DNA of 14,598 bases from Muribaculaceae bacterium (GCA_029062725.1 JAIDPP010000136.1:7230-21827); one strand, 5' to 3'; positions 1 to 7,432 are shown, counted from the stretch's first letter. Program-made: numbers and translations. The notes: generated by a model not told the origin, from the letters alone.

Positions 1-2
1 CC

Positions 3-77
3 GAAAACGCCCACATATTTTCAAATGTCCCCATGCGCTCCCGAAAAAGGAAATTCAACTCCGAAGAGGAGGATTGA
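3..77 (+). CDS. C-terminal tail of an unidentified upstream gene (5' truncated by window edge)
   Basis: All three forward frames are open across the first ~75 bases, so the frame is not certain. The frame starting at base 3 (stop TGA at 75-77) has the highest G/C at third codon positions (14 of 24), as expected in this genome, and ends in an acidic tail (EEED). It would stop 3 nt before the membrane protein start. The frame starting at base 1 (stop TGA at 82-84) would instead overlap that start by an ATGA, but its third positions are less G/C-rich (11 of 27). Either way an upstream gene probably runs directly into the next one. No family is recognisable from about 24 residues. Confidence 0.4.
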   Translation, partial: ENAHIFSNVPMRSRKRKFNSEEED

Positions 78-80
78 TGA

Positions 81-1049
81 ATGATTAAATACAAGACCAT
101 CGGCCCCGGTGGATTTGCCGGAGCAATCCTGCTGACTCTGCTCCTTACAGCCATCCTATATTTCACCGGAGGATTCAACGTCATCGAAGGGAATCTGGGA
201 GTATGCCTTCCATCCCCTGATCTATGGAATATTCCCCGCGAATGGTCGTGGGGAATCAACCTCGCGCTCATCCTTGTATGCGGCGTGGGGTTGATATTTT
301 TCAACAAGGCCTATTCCGTGATCCAGACTGCCGACCTGGTGCTGCCGTCAATGTTCCTTGTGCTGACGGCGTGCACACCCTGGGCCGGAGGGCCTCTGGG
401 CTCCTCCTCCCTTATGGCGGTGACAAACCTCATCTGTCTCTCGGCGATCTTCGCATGCTACAAAAGCCGTAACGCCACTCAGCAGGTGTTCACTGTGGCC
501 ACGTTGCTCTCGGTCGGAAGCATGTTCCAGTACGCCTTCATATTCCTGATGCCGGGATATATCCTAATAGGACTAATGATGAAATGTTTCCGGATAAAGG
601 AACTTATCGCCTTCATGCTTGGGATAGCCGCTCCATACTGGATCGCCATAGGAATGGGACTCATACCTCTCGAGGCTTTCCATCTTCCGTCGTTCAGCAC
701 GCTCTTCGACAAAGTGACTCCGGGAAGCGAACTCCTTATCGGATGCGTAACCCTGGGCTTCACGGCTCTTGTCGGGGTGATCATGGCCCTCAATAACGCT
801 GTGAAGCTTTATGCCGGAAATTCCCAGCGCAGACTCTACAACAATGCTATAGCCGTGCTGGGGTTGATATGTGTAGCGGGTATGATTCTCGATTTTAATA
901 ACCTCCCGACCTATCTGGCCACTTTTTTCATCACTATAGCCGTCCAGATAGCCAATACCTTCGCGCTTTGGAACATCCGCCGCGGACATTTATGGCTTTT
1001 GGGGATCACAACCCTATATGTCACGGTCTTTCTCATAATGGCTCTCTGA
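81..1049 (+). CDS. Polytopic inner-membrane protein of unknown function
   Basis: 322 residues, almost entirely hydrophobic, with about ten membrane segments: near residues 11-31, 57-77, 86-103, 111-128, 136-155, 153-168, 174-197, 218-240, 253-272, 278-297 and 304-322. Short charged loops such as KSRNATQQ (128-135) and NSQRRLYNN (247-255) separate them. No signal peptide, catalytic motif or transporter signature is visible. A GAGGAGG purine run at 65-71 is a good ribosome-binding site for the ATG at 81. The overall plan (about 300 residues, many short helices, a Pro-Gly pair after an aromatic helix near 158-159) loosely recalls uncharacterised Bacteroidota membrane proteins such as DUF6427, but this is a guess without a profile search. 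It sits 22 nt before pdxB, so the two are probably co-transcribed; that alone does not define its role. Confidence 0.8.
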   Translation: MIKYKTIGPGGFAGAILLTLLLTAILYFTGGFNVIEGNLGVCLPSPDLWNIPREWSWGINLALILVCGVGLIFFNKAYSVIQTADLVLPSMFLVLTACTPWAGGPLGSSSLMAVTNLICLSAIFACYKSRNATQQVFTVATLLSVGSMFQYAFIFLMPGYILIGLMMKCFRIKELIAFMLGIAAPYWIAIGMGLIPLEAFHLPSFSTLFDKVTPGSELLIGCVTLGFTALVGVIMALNNAVKLYAGNSQRRLYNNAIAVLGLICVAGMILDFNNLPTYLATFFITIAVQIANTFALWNIRRGHLWLLGITTLYVTVFLIMAL

Positions 1050-1071
1050 TATCCTAAAACAACATGGAGAA

Positions 1072-2124
1072 ATGAAACAACATCCCCTTTTAATCGCCGA
1101 CGAGAACATCCCACGGCTACGCGGCCGTCTCGAAAACGCGGCCGATATGCGTTATCTGCCGCAGGAGGAGATAACGCCCGAAGCGGTCAGGGAGGCCGAC
1201 GCCATTATCGTCCGCACCCGCACCGAATGTAACGAACTCCTCCTGAAGGACTCCTCGGTAAGACTCGTGGTTACCGCCACGATCGGCACCGACCATATCG
1301 ATATCCCCTGGTGCGAGAGCCGGGGAATAGAGGTGGCCAACGCCCCGGGATGCAACGCTCCCGGAGTGGCGCAGTATGTATGGAGTTCACTGCTCAGGCT
1401 TGGCTTTACTCCCGGGCGCCACAAGCTCGGCATCATCGGATGCGGAAACGTGGGGGGTATCGTGGCGCAATGGGGAGAGGCCTTAGGCACGGAGATGGCT
1501 GTCTCCGATCCTCCCCTCAGCAGGAGGAACGGGGGAGCTATCGACTTCTCCGCCCGGGGACTGCATGTTAGCACGGCGCAGATAAGGGAAACTTCTCTCG
1601 ATGACATTTTGCGCGAATGTGACGCCATTACACTGCACACCCCGCTCACAAGCAACGGAGAGTCGGCGACATACCATCTCATAGGCCCACGCGAACTGTC
1701 GCTCATGAAGCCGGGAGCCATTCTTGTCAACGCAGCCAGGGGTGCGGTGGTGGATAATGAAGCGTTGAGAATGAAACTGAAAGAGGGGAACATCCGCGCC
1801 GTTCTCGACACATGGGAGGGCGAGCCGGCGCTTGATCGCGAACTGCTTGAGATGACCGATATAGCCACTCCCCATATCGCAGGTTATTCTCGGCAGGGAA
1901 AGGAGCGGGCCACGCGCATGGCTCTTGAGGCCGTGGCCGGGAAATTCGGGTTGATGGCAGATACCTCCGGACTGGAGGGAACCTATTCGGCGCCCGTGCA
2001 GCTGACTCCGGAGAGGATCACGTCTTCCTATGACCCTTTTGAGGACACAACCGCCCTGAAGAGGGATCCCGAAGGATTCGAGCGCCTGCGACATGATTAC
2101 CGTTACCGCGAAGAAACGAACTGA
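1072..2124 (+). CDS. pdxB: Erythronate-4-phosphate dehydrogenase (pyridoxal phosphate synthesis)
   Basis: 350-residue member of the D-isomer-specific 2-hydroxyacid dehydrogenases. It oxidises 4-phospho-D-erythronate to 2-oxo-3-hydroxy-4-phosphobutanoate with a nicotinamide cofactor, the second step of DXP-dependent vitamin B6 synthesis in the cytoplasm. The N-terminal substrate-domain half has the PdxB-like VTATIGTDHIDI (67-78) and NAPGCNAPGVAQYVW (90-104). The Rossmann motif is GCGNVG (123-128). The catalytic Arg/Glu/His triad maps to Arg223 (NAARGAVVD), Glu251 (WEGEP) and His268 (TPHIAGYS). The C-terminal tail carries the PdxB dimerisation-type region and is slightly shorter than in the enterobacterial protein (about 378 residues). 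An ATG at 1064 hits a stop after three codons, so 1072 is the start, preceded by GGAGA. It ends 2 nt before rnhA, indicating translational coupling. The NAPGCNAPGVAQYV motif favours PdxB over SerA. Confidence 0.93.
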   Translation: MKQHPLLIADENIPRLRGRLENAADMRYLPQEEITPEAVREADAIIVRTRTECNELLLKDSSVRLVVTATIGTDHIDIPWCESRGIEVANAPGCNAPGVAQYVWSSLLRLGFTPGRHKLGIIGCGNVGGIVAQWGEALGTEMAVSDPPLSRRNGGAIDFSARGLHVSTAQIRETSLDDILRECDAITLHTPLTSNGESATYHLIGPRELSLMKPGAILVNAARGAVVDNEALRMKLKEGNIRAVLDTWEGEPALDRELLEMTDIATPHIAGYSRQGKERATRMALEAVAGKFGLMADTSGLEGTYSAPVQLTPERITSSYDPFEDTTALKRDPEGFERLRHDYRYREETN

Positions 2125-2126
2125 GG

Positions 2127-2801
2127 ATGAATTACAATAAGAGATATTATGTGGTCTGGAAAGGCCGACAGCCGGGAGTGTATGACAGTCTTGAGGATGC
2201 TATGGAGCAGGTTGACGATTATCCCGGTGCGCTTTTCAAGAGTTACGGGAGTCCGGCTGAAGCCGCCGAGGCTTACCGCAAGGGTGAGCGGAGGAGCGAC
2301 CGCGAACAATTGAGCGGACTCATGGTGGGAGCCGGCGAACACCGGCTGCCCAAAGCCGGCGAGCCGGATTATTTCCAGTTTCCGGAAATAGACCTGAACG
2401 GCTGGGCCGTAGATGCCTCTTGTCTCGGAAATCCCGGAAAGATGGAATATCGCGGAGTGGAGCTTATTAGCGGTCGTGAATTGTTCCGGGTCGGCCCTTT
2501 CGAGAAATCAACCAACAATATAGGCGAATTTCTGGCTATTGTCCATGCCCTTGCCCTCCAGAAAAAATTAGGGGAGCAACATACCATTTACAGCGACTCG
2601 CGCACAGGAATGGCCTGGGTCCGCAACCGTAAGGTCAAGACGAATCTGACACGCGACAGCCGCAACGAACCCTGCTTCTGCATGATGGAGCGTGCGTTGG
2701 CATGGCTCAACTCGAATCCGGCTACGGGCTATCCCAAGATATTGAAATGGGAGACTGACCGCTGGGGAGAAGTGCCGGCAGATTTCGGCAGAAAAGGATG
2801 A
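2127..2801 (+). CDS. rnhA: Ribonuclease H (RNase HI) with N-terminal hybrid-binding domain
   Basis: 224 residues. Cuts the RNA strand of RNA-DNA hybrids (R-loops, primers). Residues 6-52 form a hybrid-binding (caulimovirus viroplasmin-like) domain: YYVVWKGRQPGVY, then YPGALFKSY (32-40). A linker follows, then the RNase H fold from about 90. Acidic catalytic residues are Asp96 (VDAS), Glu134 (NIGEF), Asp157 (YSDS), and Glu215/Asp219 in WGEVPADFGRK. Their spacings (38, 23, and 4 between the last pair) match the Bacillus halodurans enzyme as I recall it (D71, E109, D132, E188, D192), whose C-terminal end reads very similarly. One oddity is Leu22 where the binding domain usually has Trp (mammalian W43 position). 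The gene starts 2 nt after pdxB and its stop overlaps the queG start in ATGA, so it is translated as part of this operon. Confidence 0.93.
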   Translation: MNYNKRYYVVWKGRQPGVYDSLEDAMEQVDDYPGALFKSYGSPAEAAEAYRKGERRSDREQLSGLMVGAGEHRLPKAGEPDYFQFPEIDLNGWAVDASCLGNPGKMEYRGVELISGRELFRVGPFEKSTNNIGEFLAIVHALALQKKLGEQHTIYSDSRTGMAWVRNRKVKTNLTRDSRNEPCFCMMERALAWLNSNPATGYPKILKWETDRWGEVPADFGRKG

Positions 2802-3769
2802 ATCCGCAGCGCATCAACGATATCCTGAAGAGTCACGGTGCCGTCGCTGTGGGCGTGAGTGCCGCTGACGTCACCCCGCCGGAAGCGATGCAGGCCTTCG
2901 ACCGCTGGATAGCGGCCGGACACAACGCCGGAATGGGATATATGGCCAACCATCGGGCAATCCGCCGCGACCCGGGGTTGCTTCTCGAGGGAGCGAGGAG
3001 CGTGATCTCCCTGGCTTTCCCCTTCGCTCCCTCTCGGTTCAGGGATTCCTCGGAAGGAATGATAGCTTGCTACGCATACGGCGACGACTACCACGACGCG
3101 CTCCGGGCGCGCCTTTCGGAGGCCGTGGAGGAACTCCGCGCAGAATTCGGAGGTGAATGGCGTGTCTGCATCGATTCGGCTCCGCTGTTGGAGCGTTACC
3201 GTGCGGTCCGCGCCGGCATCGGGAGCACCGGCCGTAACGGAGCCGTGATTGTCCCCGGATTCGGAAGCATGGTCTTTCTCGCCGAATTAATTACAACCCT
3301 TGAGCTGCCGGAAACATCCCGACCGGAATCTTCCCCGTCAAATTGTGATATGACGCAATACCTCGAAATGCCTCACACGCAGGCATGCCTGAATTGCGGA
3401 GCCTGCGTGCGCGCATGTCCGGGAAGGGCGATACTTCCTGACGGCACGGTTGATGCGAGGCGATGCCTGAGCTATCTCACCATCGAGCATCGCGGGGAAT
3501 GGGAGCCGGATGTGGCGAGGGGCATAATGGATTCTCCTGTCGGAAAGTCAGTGATGTTCGGATGCGATATCTGCCTGCGCGTGTGTCCGCTCAACAAATC
3601 CATCCCCCCTACCGATATAGCTGAATTTCAGCCGCGCGACGAGATCTTTTACCTGCGCCGCCGTGAGGTGGAGAGTATGACTCCGGAAGAATTTTCCCGG
3701 CGTTTCAAAGGCTCACCCCTCAAACGGGCAAAACTCTCTGGACTCAAAAGAAACTGCGGATTTAAGTGA
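2798..3769 (+). CDS. queG: Epoxyqueuosine reductase (cobalamin, 4Fe-4S)
   Basis: 323 residues. Reduces epoxyqueuosine to queuosine at tRNA position 34, the last step of queuosine synthesis, using cobalamin and two [4Fe-4S] clusters. The cobalamin-binding half contains IDSAPLLERY (125-134), with Asp126 the likely catalytic acid, and GSTGRNG (142-148) followed by PGFGSMVFLAEL (153-164). The ferredoxin-like part has CLNCGACVRACP (Cys197, 200, 203, 207) and CDICLRVCP (Cys256, 259, 263), with Cys223 as a possible further ligand. The protein ends near the SPLKRAKLSGLKRN motif (306-319) and lacks the HEAT-like extension of the E. coli enzyme (about 379 residues); short forms are usual in Bacteroidota. 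The start ATG lies inside the rnhA stop (ATGA at 2798-2801). This is the last gene of the run; a promoter lies about 50 nt downstream. Confidence 0.94.
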   Translation: MNPQRINDILKSHGAVAVGVSAADVTPPEAMQAFDRWIAAGHNAGMGYMANHRAIRRDPGLLLEGARSVISLAFPFAPSRFRDSSEGMIACYAYGDDYHDALRARLSEAVEELRAEFGGEWRVCIDSAPLLERYRAVRAGIGSTGRNGAVIVPGFGSMVFLAELITTLELPETSRPESSPSNCDMTQYLEMPHTQACLNCGACVRACPGRAILPDGTVDARRCLSYLTIEHRGEWEPDVARGIMDSPVGKSVMFGCDICLRVCPLNKSIPPTDIAEFQPRDEIFYLRRREVESMTPEEFSRRFKGSPLKRAKLSGLKRNCGFK

Positions 3770-3776
3770 AATATGA

Positions 3777-3800
3777 AATTAATCAGCTAATTATTGTTTT
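3777..3800 (+). terminator. Weak AT-rich hairpin with T tract after queG
   Basis: AATTA (3777-3781) pairs with TAATT (3788-3792) around the loop ATCAGC, followed by ATTGTTTTTATT. The stem is only five A/T pairs, so it would be a poor terminator. It also abuts the -33 element of the downstream promoter, so the two readings may compete. Placed mainly because an operon boundary is expected here. Confidence 0.25.
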
Positions 3801-3825
3801 TATTCATAAAAATTCATTAAATTTG
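3794..3825 (+). promoter_or_regulatory. Bacteroidota sigma-ABfr-type promoter of the nuclease pair
   Basis: A perfect -7 box TAAATTTG (consensus TAnnTTTG) lies at 3818-3825. A -33 core TTG (within ATTG) lies at 3793-3796, with 21 nt between the elements, inside the 19-21 nt spacing known for Bacteroides promoters. Transcription should start near 3832, leaving a leader of about 115 nt before the nuclease ATG at 3949. Confidence 0.65.
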
Positions 3826-3855
3826 AGGCCGAATCCAACTATTCAAAACCTAAGC

Positions 3856-3893
3856 TTGCCTCTAAGGCAATTCTAAGGATGTCTCTGAGGCAA
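3856..3893 (+). repeat. Two 14-bp palindrome-like direct repeats in the nuclease leader
   Basis: TGCCTCTAAGGCAA (3857-3870) and TGTCTCTGAGGCAA (3880-3893) differ at two positions and start 23 bp apart, about two helical turns. The first is the core of a perfect inverted repeat TTGCCT-CTA-AGGCAA (3856-3870). The second is an imperfect palindrome TGTCTC-T-GAGGCA. They lie 30-70 nt downstream of the -7 box. They could be tandem operator half-sites or RNA hairpins in the leader. No known regulator is assigned. Confidence 0.5.
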
Positions 3894-3948
3894 AAAGATT
3901 TCATTAGTGTCAGGCTCCGGCCGTCAACTCAAACCTAAACGAGACAAC

Positions 3949-5559
3949 ATGAAAAGAAATAGAGTGTGTAGCGTTGTAATCTCCCTGTTGCTGACATATC
4001 CGCTCGCCTTCGCACAGGCTCCCGCGGGATATTATGATTCTCTTGACGGCAAAAGCGGTCAAGAGCTCTTTAATGCCGTAAAAGCGGTGGGGAAAAAAGG
4101 ACATCACGCCATTTCATACGGCGAAACCACCTGGAATGCATTCCGCTCCACGGATGTCCGCACCGTAAACGGTGTCCAGTGCTGGTGGGATATGTATAGC
4201 TCCAACAATGTGGCCGTCTCTTCCGGACACCCGGGGATGAATATCGAACATTCCGTTGCCAACTCATGGTGGGGAGGCACTAAAAACGACGCCTATAAGG
4301 ATATCGTGCATCTAAACCCATCGAACTCCGATGCGAACAGCAAGAAAGGGAACTATCCTCTCGGTGAGATCAACGGCGCCTCCAAATGGGACAACGGTGT
4401 GACTTTCATAGGCTCCCCGGTAAGCGGTCAGGGTGGAGGTTGCACTCAGGTCTATGAGCCTCACGATATGTATAAAGGAGATTTCGCCCGGGTATTCATG
4501 TATATGTTCACCGTATATGACGACATAACATGGAAGGCAGCCTCCGGAACCGGCACCGACGGCAAGGGACGTATGTATGACTACTCCGGCGGCAAAGCCA
4601 CTCTTCAGCCTTGGGCCAGCAAGATGATGCTCGCATGGAGTGTCGCCGACCCGGTGAGTGAAAAGGAGGTGATGCGAAACAACGGAATACATAAAGAGCA
4701 GGGAAACCGCAATCCTTTCATAGACCTGCCGGATCTCGCCGACTATCTCTGGGGGAGCAAGAAGAATCAGACCTACCATATCGAGGGCAACCATGATCCC
4801 GAGCCGGGTCCGACGGAGGATCCGGAAGATCCCGAGACTCCGGAAATTCCGGAAAATCCGGGTTACGAAGATCCCTCGGCCGGATTTACCGGAAAATATC
4901 TCCTTGCAGAGAGCATGGATGATATCGTCACCGGGGCAAGCTATCTGATCGTAGCGGAGACTACAATGTCGCCTATGTCGGTCAATTCCGGAAACAACTG
5001 TCTCAAACCTGTCGGAGGAGACTCTCCGCTGAGTGTCTCCGGAAGCCAGTTCTCCTCCGTTCATGAGGAGGCGGCCCATCTGACGCTGACCGCCGTCGCC
5101 GACGGCTATCTGCTTCGCCTCTCCGACAAGACAGGAAAAGAACTCGGCTATCTATCCTCCCCGAAAATTAAGAATGTCTCAATAGCCTCAAGTCCCGATG
5201 AGGCGGGGACAGTGGCCAAGGTATCTGTAGCCGGAGGAAAGGCATCGATAGAATTCGGTGTCGGCCCGCTGAAATACAATCCGTCGGCCAAGATGTTCCG
5301 CACCTACCCTCCTACCACCGGAGGTATGGAAGGACTGCTGCTTTACCGTCACGTTCCAGATACCACCACCGGACGACTTCCCGTGGAGAAAGACCGCTTC
5401 CGCGTGATAGTGAAGGGATCAAGCATCATCGCTCCCGAGGGGGCCATGATATTCGACCTCAACGGCCGCCCTGTGAACGGCGAGAATCTCGAGGCAGGAG
5501 TATATATCGTAGTCTCTCCCGCAACCGGAAAAGCCATCAAGGCGATAATCGGAAATTAA
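3949..5559 (+). CDS. Secreted endonuclease I family protein with T9SS-like C-terminal domain (paralogue 1)
   Basis: 536 residues from the ATG at 3949. A longer GTG-initiated reading from 3907 is rejected because it would put 14 polar residues ahead of a clear signal peptide (MKRNRVCSVVISLLLTYPLAFAQ, cleavage near Ala22/Gln23). The nuclease domain spans about 25-272 and has the His-Me finger signature of the EndA/Vvn/NucM family: NIEHSVANSWWGG with Glu100 and His101 as metal ligand and general base, HLNPSNSDANSKKGN (121-135) with Asn130 a likely metal ligand, and NRNPFIDLPDLADYLWG (253-269). These enzymes cut DNA and RNA non-specifically outside the cytoplasm. A Pro/Glu/Asp linker (about 282-309) leads to a beta-rich region (312-470) and a tail (485-536) with PEGAMIFDLNGR and LEAGVYI, resembling a type IX secretion type A sorting domain. 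Followed after 42 nt by a paralogue with no visible promoter between, so probably co-transcribed. Confidence 0.88.
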   Translation: MKRNRVCSVVISLLLTYPLAFAQAPAGYYDSLDGKSGQELFNAVKAVGKKGHHAISYGETTWNAFRSTDVRTVNGVQCWWDMYSSNNVAVSSGHPGMNIEHSVANSWWGGTKNDAYKDIVHLNPSNSDANSKKGNYPLGEINGASKWDNGVTFIGSPVSGQGGGCTQVYEPHDMYKGDFARVFMYMFTVYDDITWKAASGTGTDGKGRMYDYSGGKATLQPWASKMMLAWSVADPVSEKEVMRNNGIHKEQGNRNPFIDLPDLADYLWGSKKNQTYHIEGNHDPEPGPTEDPEDPETPEIPENPGYEDPSAGFTGKYLLAESMDDIVTGASYLIVAETTMSPMSVNSGNNCLKPVGGDSPLSVSGSQFSSVHEEAAHLTLTAVADGYLLRLSDKTGKELGYLSSPKIKNVSIASSPDEAGTVAKVSVAGGKASIEFGVGPLKYNPSAKMFRTYPPTTGGMEGLLLYRHVPDTTTGRLPVEKDRFRVIVKGSSIIAPEGAMIFDLNGRPVNGENLEAGVYIVVSPATGKAIKAIIGN

Positions 5560-5601
5560 ACTTTCAGATCTAATTCCGCAACCTGACAAAACCTATAATA
5601 A

Positions 5602-7395
5602 ATGAAAAGAATTTTACTTTCTGCCGCCATCCTCTCAAGCCTGATAGCCCGCGGGGAGATTCCCGCCGGATATTACGACGCTCTCGCAGGGAAAAGCGGC
5701 GATGAACTGAAAGCCGCCGTAAAGGAGGCATCCCATCCTGACGACCATACCGTCATCACCTACAACACACATACATGGGATGCTTTCCCAAAGACAGATG
5801 TGCGCGTGATCGACGGCAGGGAGGTATGGTGGGACATGTACAGCAACAAACTGATCACCACCGAGAACCATGTCGGGCTTGATATCGAGCACTCGGTAGC
5901 AAACTCCTGGTTCGGCGGCAAAGAGGCCAAGGTGCCGTTCACCGACCTTTTCCATCTCAATCCATCCGACCGCGAGGCCAACGGCAAGAAGAGCGACAAT
6001 CCTCTGGGTGAGGTAAACGAAGTGATCTGGGAGAACGGACTCGTAAAACTCGGCAAACCTAAAGCGGGCACCGCGGGAAAAGCCACCAAGGTCTTCGAGC
6101 CGGCCGACGAATATAAAGGAGATTTCGCGCGAGCGTATTTCTATGTCTTCACCGCCTACGACACCGAGACTTGGAAGACCGACCAGTCGATGTTCTCCTT
6201 CGACACCACCGTCCGTCTCGAGCCCTGGGCTGTGGAGATGCTCTGCCGCTGGGCCAAGAACGACCCTGTGGATACCAAGGAACTTATGCGTAATGAAGAG
6301 ATATACCTCATTCAGCACAATCGCAATCCCTATATCGATTATCCCGAACTTGTAGATTATATCTGGGGCGACCGCAAAGGAGAGGCATTCACCCCCGGGG
6401 AAGCGGCAAAAGCCATCGACCGACCCGCCGAACCGGTTTTCACCGGAAAATGGCTGCGCGGAGTCAACACCTACGATTCCAGATGGTGGGACGCCGAGCT
6501 TATCGGAATCTCCCATGACGAGGGAGAGCTCTGGGTGAGTGTCAACAACGGCGACTGGCAACAGTATGGCCCCGGAGTCTCCATTCCGGCCGCCGGAAGC
6601 CACGGAGCCTCCTATTCTATGGCGGCATACACCGAGACCGAGCGCGATGGCTACACCCTGCGCAGCCCCATCGCACGTCTCTCCCTTACGGGCCGCGATC
6701 CCAAGGCCGATGATTATACCGAGGCCCGTTGGACTCCCGTGACCTCCACCGACGCTTTTCTCCCTTCCTCCGACCTCTATATCGTCCGGGCTGCTGTCAA
6801 CGGCCACGTGATGAGTTATACAGGAGGAACAAGTTCCAATTCTTACCAGTATGACGGCGGCCTGGTAAAGAGCGACGGTGATGATACCGTACTTCTCCCC
6901 GTAGAGGCGGCTGTGTTAAGGTTTGTACCGAGCGAGGGAGGCAAATATCTTCTCGAGGTGCTCGATCCCCTCGATTCCTCCTCCAAAGGGTATTGGAACG
7001 TGATGGGCTCCGGAAACAAGAACCAGCTTAAGGCTAATGCGGGCACAGTCGCTACCGTGGATTTCGACGCCGACGGCAACGCCCTCATCTCCTTCGACGG
7101 CGGAAAGCGCCTCCAATATAATAATCAGGACTGGCGTTTCACCAATTACAGCACTAATCAGGGACCTGTCGGCCTCTCGCGTTTCACCAATTTCATCGAT
7201 GTCACCACAGGCATAGTCGAAACTCCCGAGACCGGAGAATGTGTAGCCATCGACGGCAACAATATCATCCTTCCCGAGGGATGGATCCTCTATGAACTCA
7301 ACGGACGTGCCTCTTCGGGCCGCGGACTCGAAAACGGTATCTACATTGCCCGTTCGGCATCAGGCAAAGCCGTGAAGATACTTATTGCAAGATAA
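5602..7395 (+). CDS. Secreted endonuclease I family protein with T9SS-like C-terminal domain (paralogue 2)
   Basis: 597 residues. A short signal peptide (MKRILLSAAILSSLIARGE) precedes IPAGYYDALAGKSG, which closely matches PAGYYDSLDGKSG of the upstream paralogue. The nuclease domain is about 20-258: DIEHSVANSWFGG (Glu96, His97), FHLNPSDREANGKKSDN (117-133) with Asn127, and NRNPYIDYPELVDYIWG (240-256). The catalytic set is intact, so an active non-specific nuclease is expected. Unlike its neighbour it lacks the acidic Pro linker and has an extra region at about 278-365 (LIGISHDEGELWVSVNNGDWQ area), reminiscent of the C-terminal beta domains of secreted glycosidases, then a second beta-rich region (380-535). 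Its tail (546-597) has PEGWILYELNGR and LENGIYIARSASGKAVK, aligning with the upstream tail. The pair looks like a duplication with later domain exchange in the middle. Confidence 0.88.
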   Translation: MKRILLSAAILSSLIARGEIPAGYYDALAGKSGDELKAAVKEASHPDDHTVITYNTHTWDAFPKTDVRVIDGREVWWDMYSNKLITTENHVGLDIEHSVANSWFGGKEAKVPFTDLFHLNPSDREANGKKSDNPLGEVNEVIWENGLVKLGKPKAGTAGKATKVFEPADEYKGDFARAYFYVFTAYDTETWKTDQSMFSFDTTVRLEPWAVEMLCRWAKNDPVDTKELMRNEEIYLIQHNRNPYIDYPELVDYIWGDRKGEAFTPGEAAKAIDRPAEPVFTGKWLRGVNTYDSRWWDAELIGISHDEGELWVSVNNGDWQQYGPGVSIPAAGSHGASYSMAAYTETERDGYTLRSPIARLSLTGRDPKADDYTEARWTPVTSTDAFLPSSDLYIVRAAVNGHVMSYTGGTSSNSYQYDGGLVKSDGDDTVLLPVEAAVLRFVPSEGGKYLLEVLDPLDSSSKGYWNVMGSGNKNQLKANAGTVATVDFDADGNALISFDGGKRLQYNNQDWRFTNYSTNQGPVGLSRFTNFIDVTTGIVETPETGECVAIDGNNIILPEGWILYELNGRASSGRGLENGIYIARSASGKAVKILIAR

Positions 7396-7414
7396 AAATC
7401 ACCGGAGGCAACGG

Positions 7415-7432
7415 AGCTGTCCGGAAACAGCT
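7415..7432 (+). other. Small inverted repeat between nuclease 2 and korA
   Basis: AGCTGT (7415-7420) and ACAGCT (7427-7432) form a perfect 6-bp inverted repeat around CCGGAA. There is no T tract after it and no TAnnTTTG box in the 74-nt gap. It could be a weak attenuator or RNA processing site, or chance. No korA promoter could be identified. Confidence 0.25.

Noticed and set aside
1152..1868. Open frame on the minus strand inside pdxB
   Set aside because: Low-complexity Ser/Pro/Arg-rich translation typical of an antisense shadow of a real gene.
3907..3948. GTG-initiated 14-residue extension of the first nuclease
   Set aside because: It would precede an otherwise good signal peptide with polar, basic residues; the ATG at 3949 gives a normal N-terminus.
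4799..4872. Repetitive GATCCGGAAGATCC-like DNA in the first nuclease
   Set aside because: It encodes the Pro/Glu/Asp linker; the DNA repetition follows from the low-complexity peptide and is not a CRISPR or mobile repeat.
5635..6807. Long open frame (390 codons) on the minus strand inside the second nuclease gene
   Set aside because: It mirrors a gene with intact catalytic motifs on the + strand, has no recognisable family, and arises from codon-position bias.
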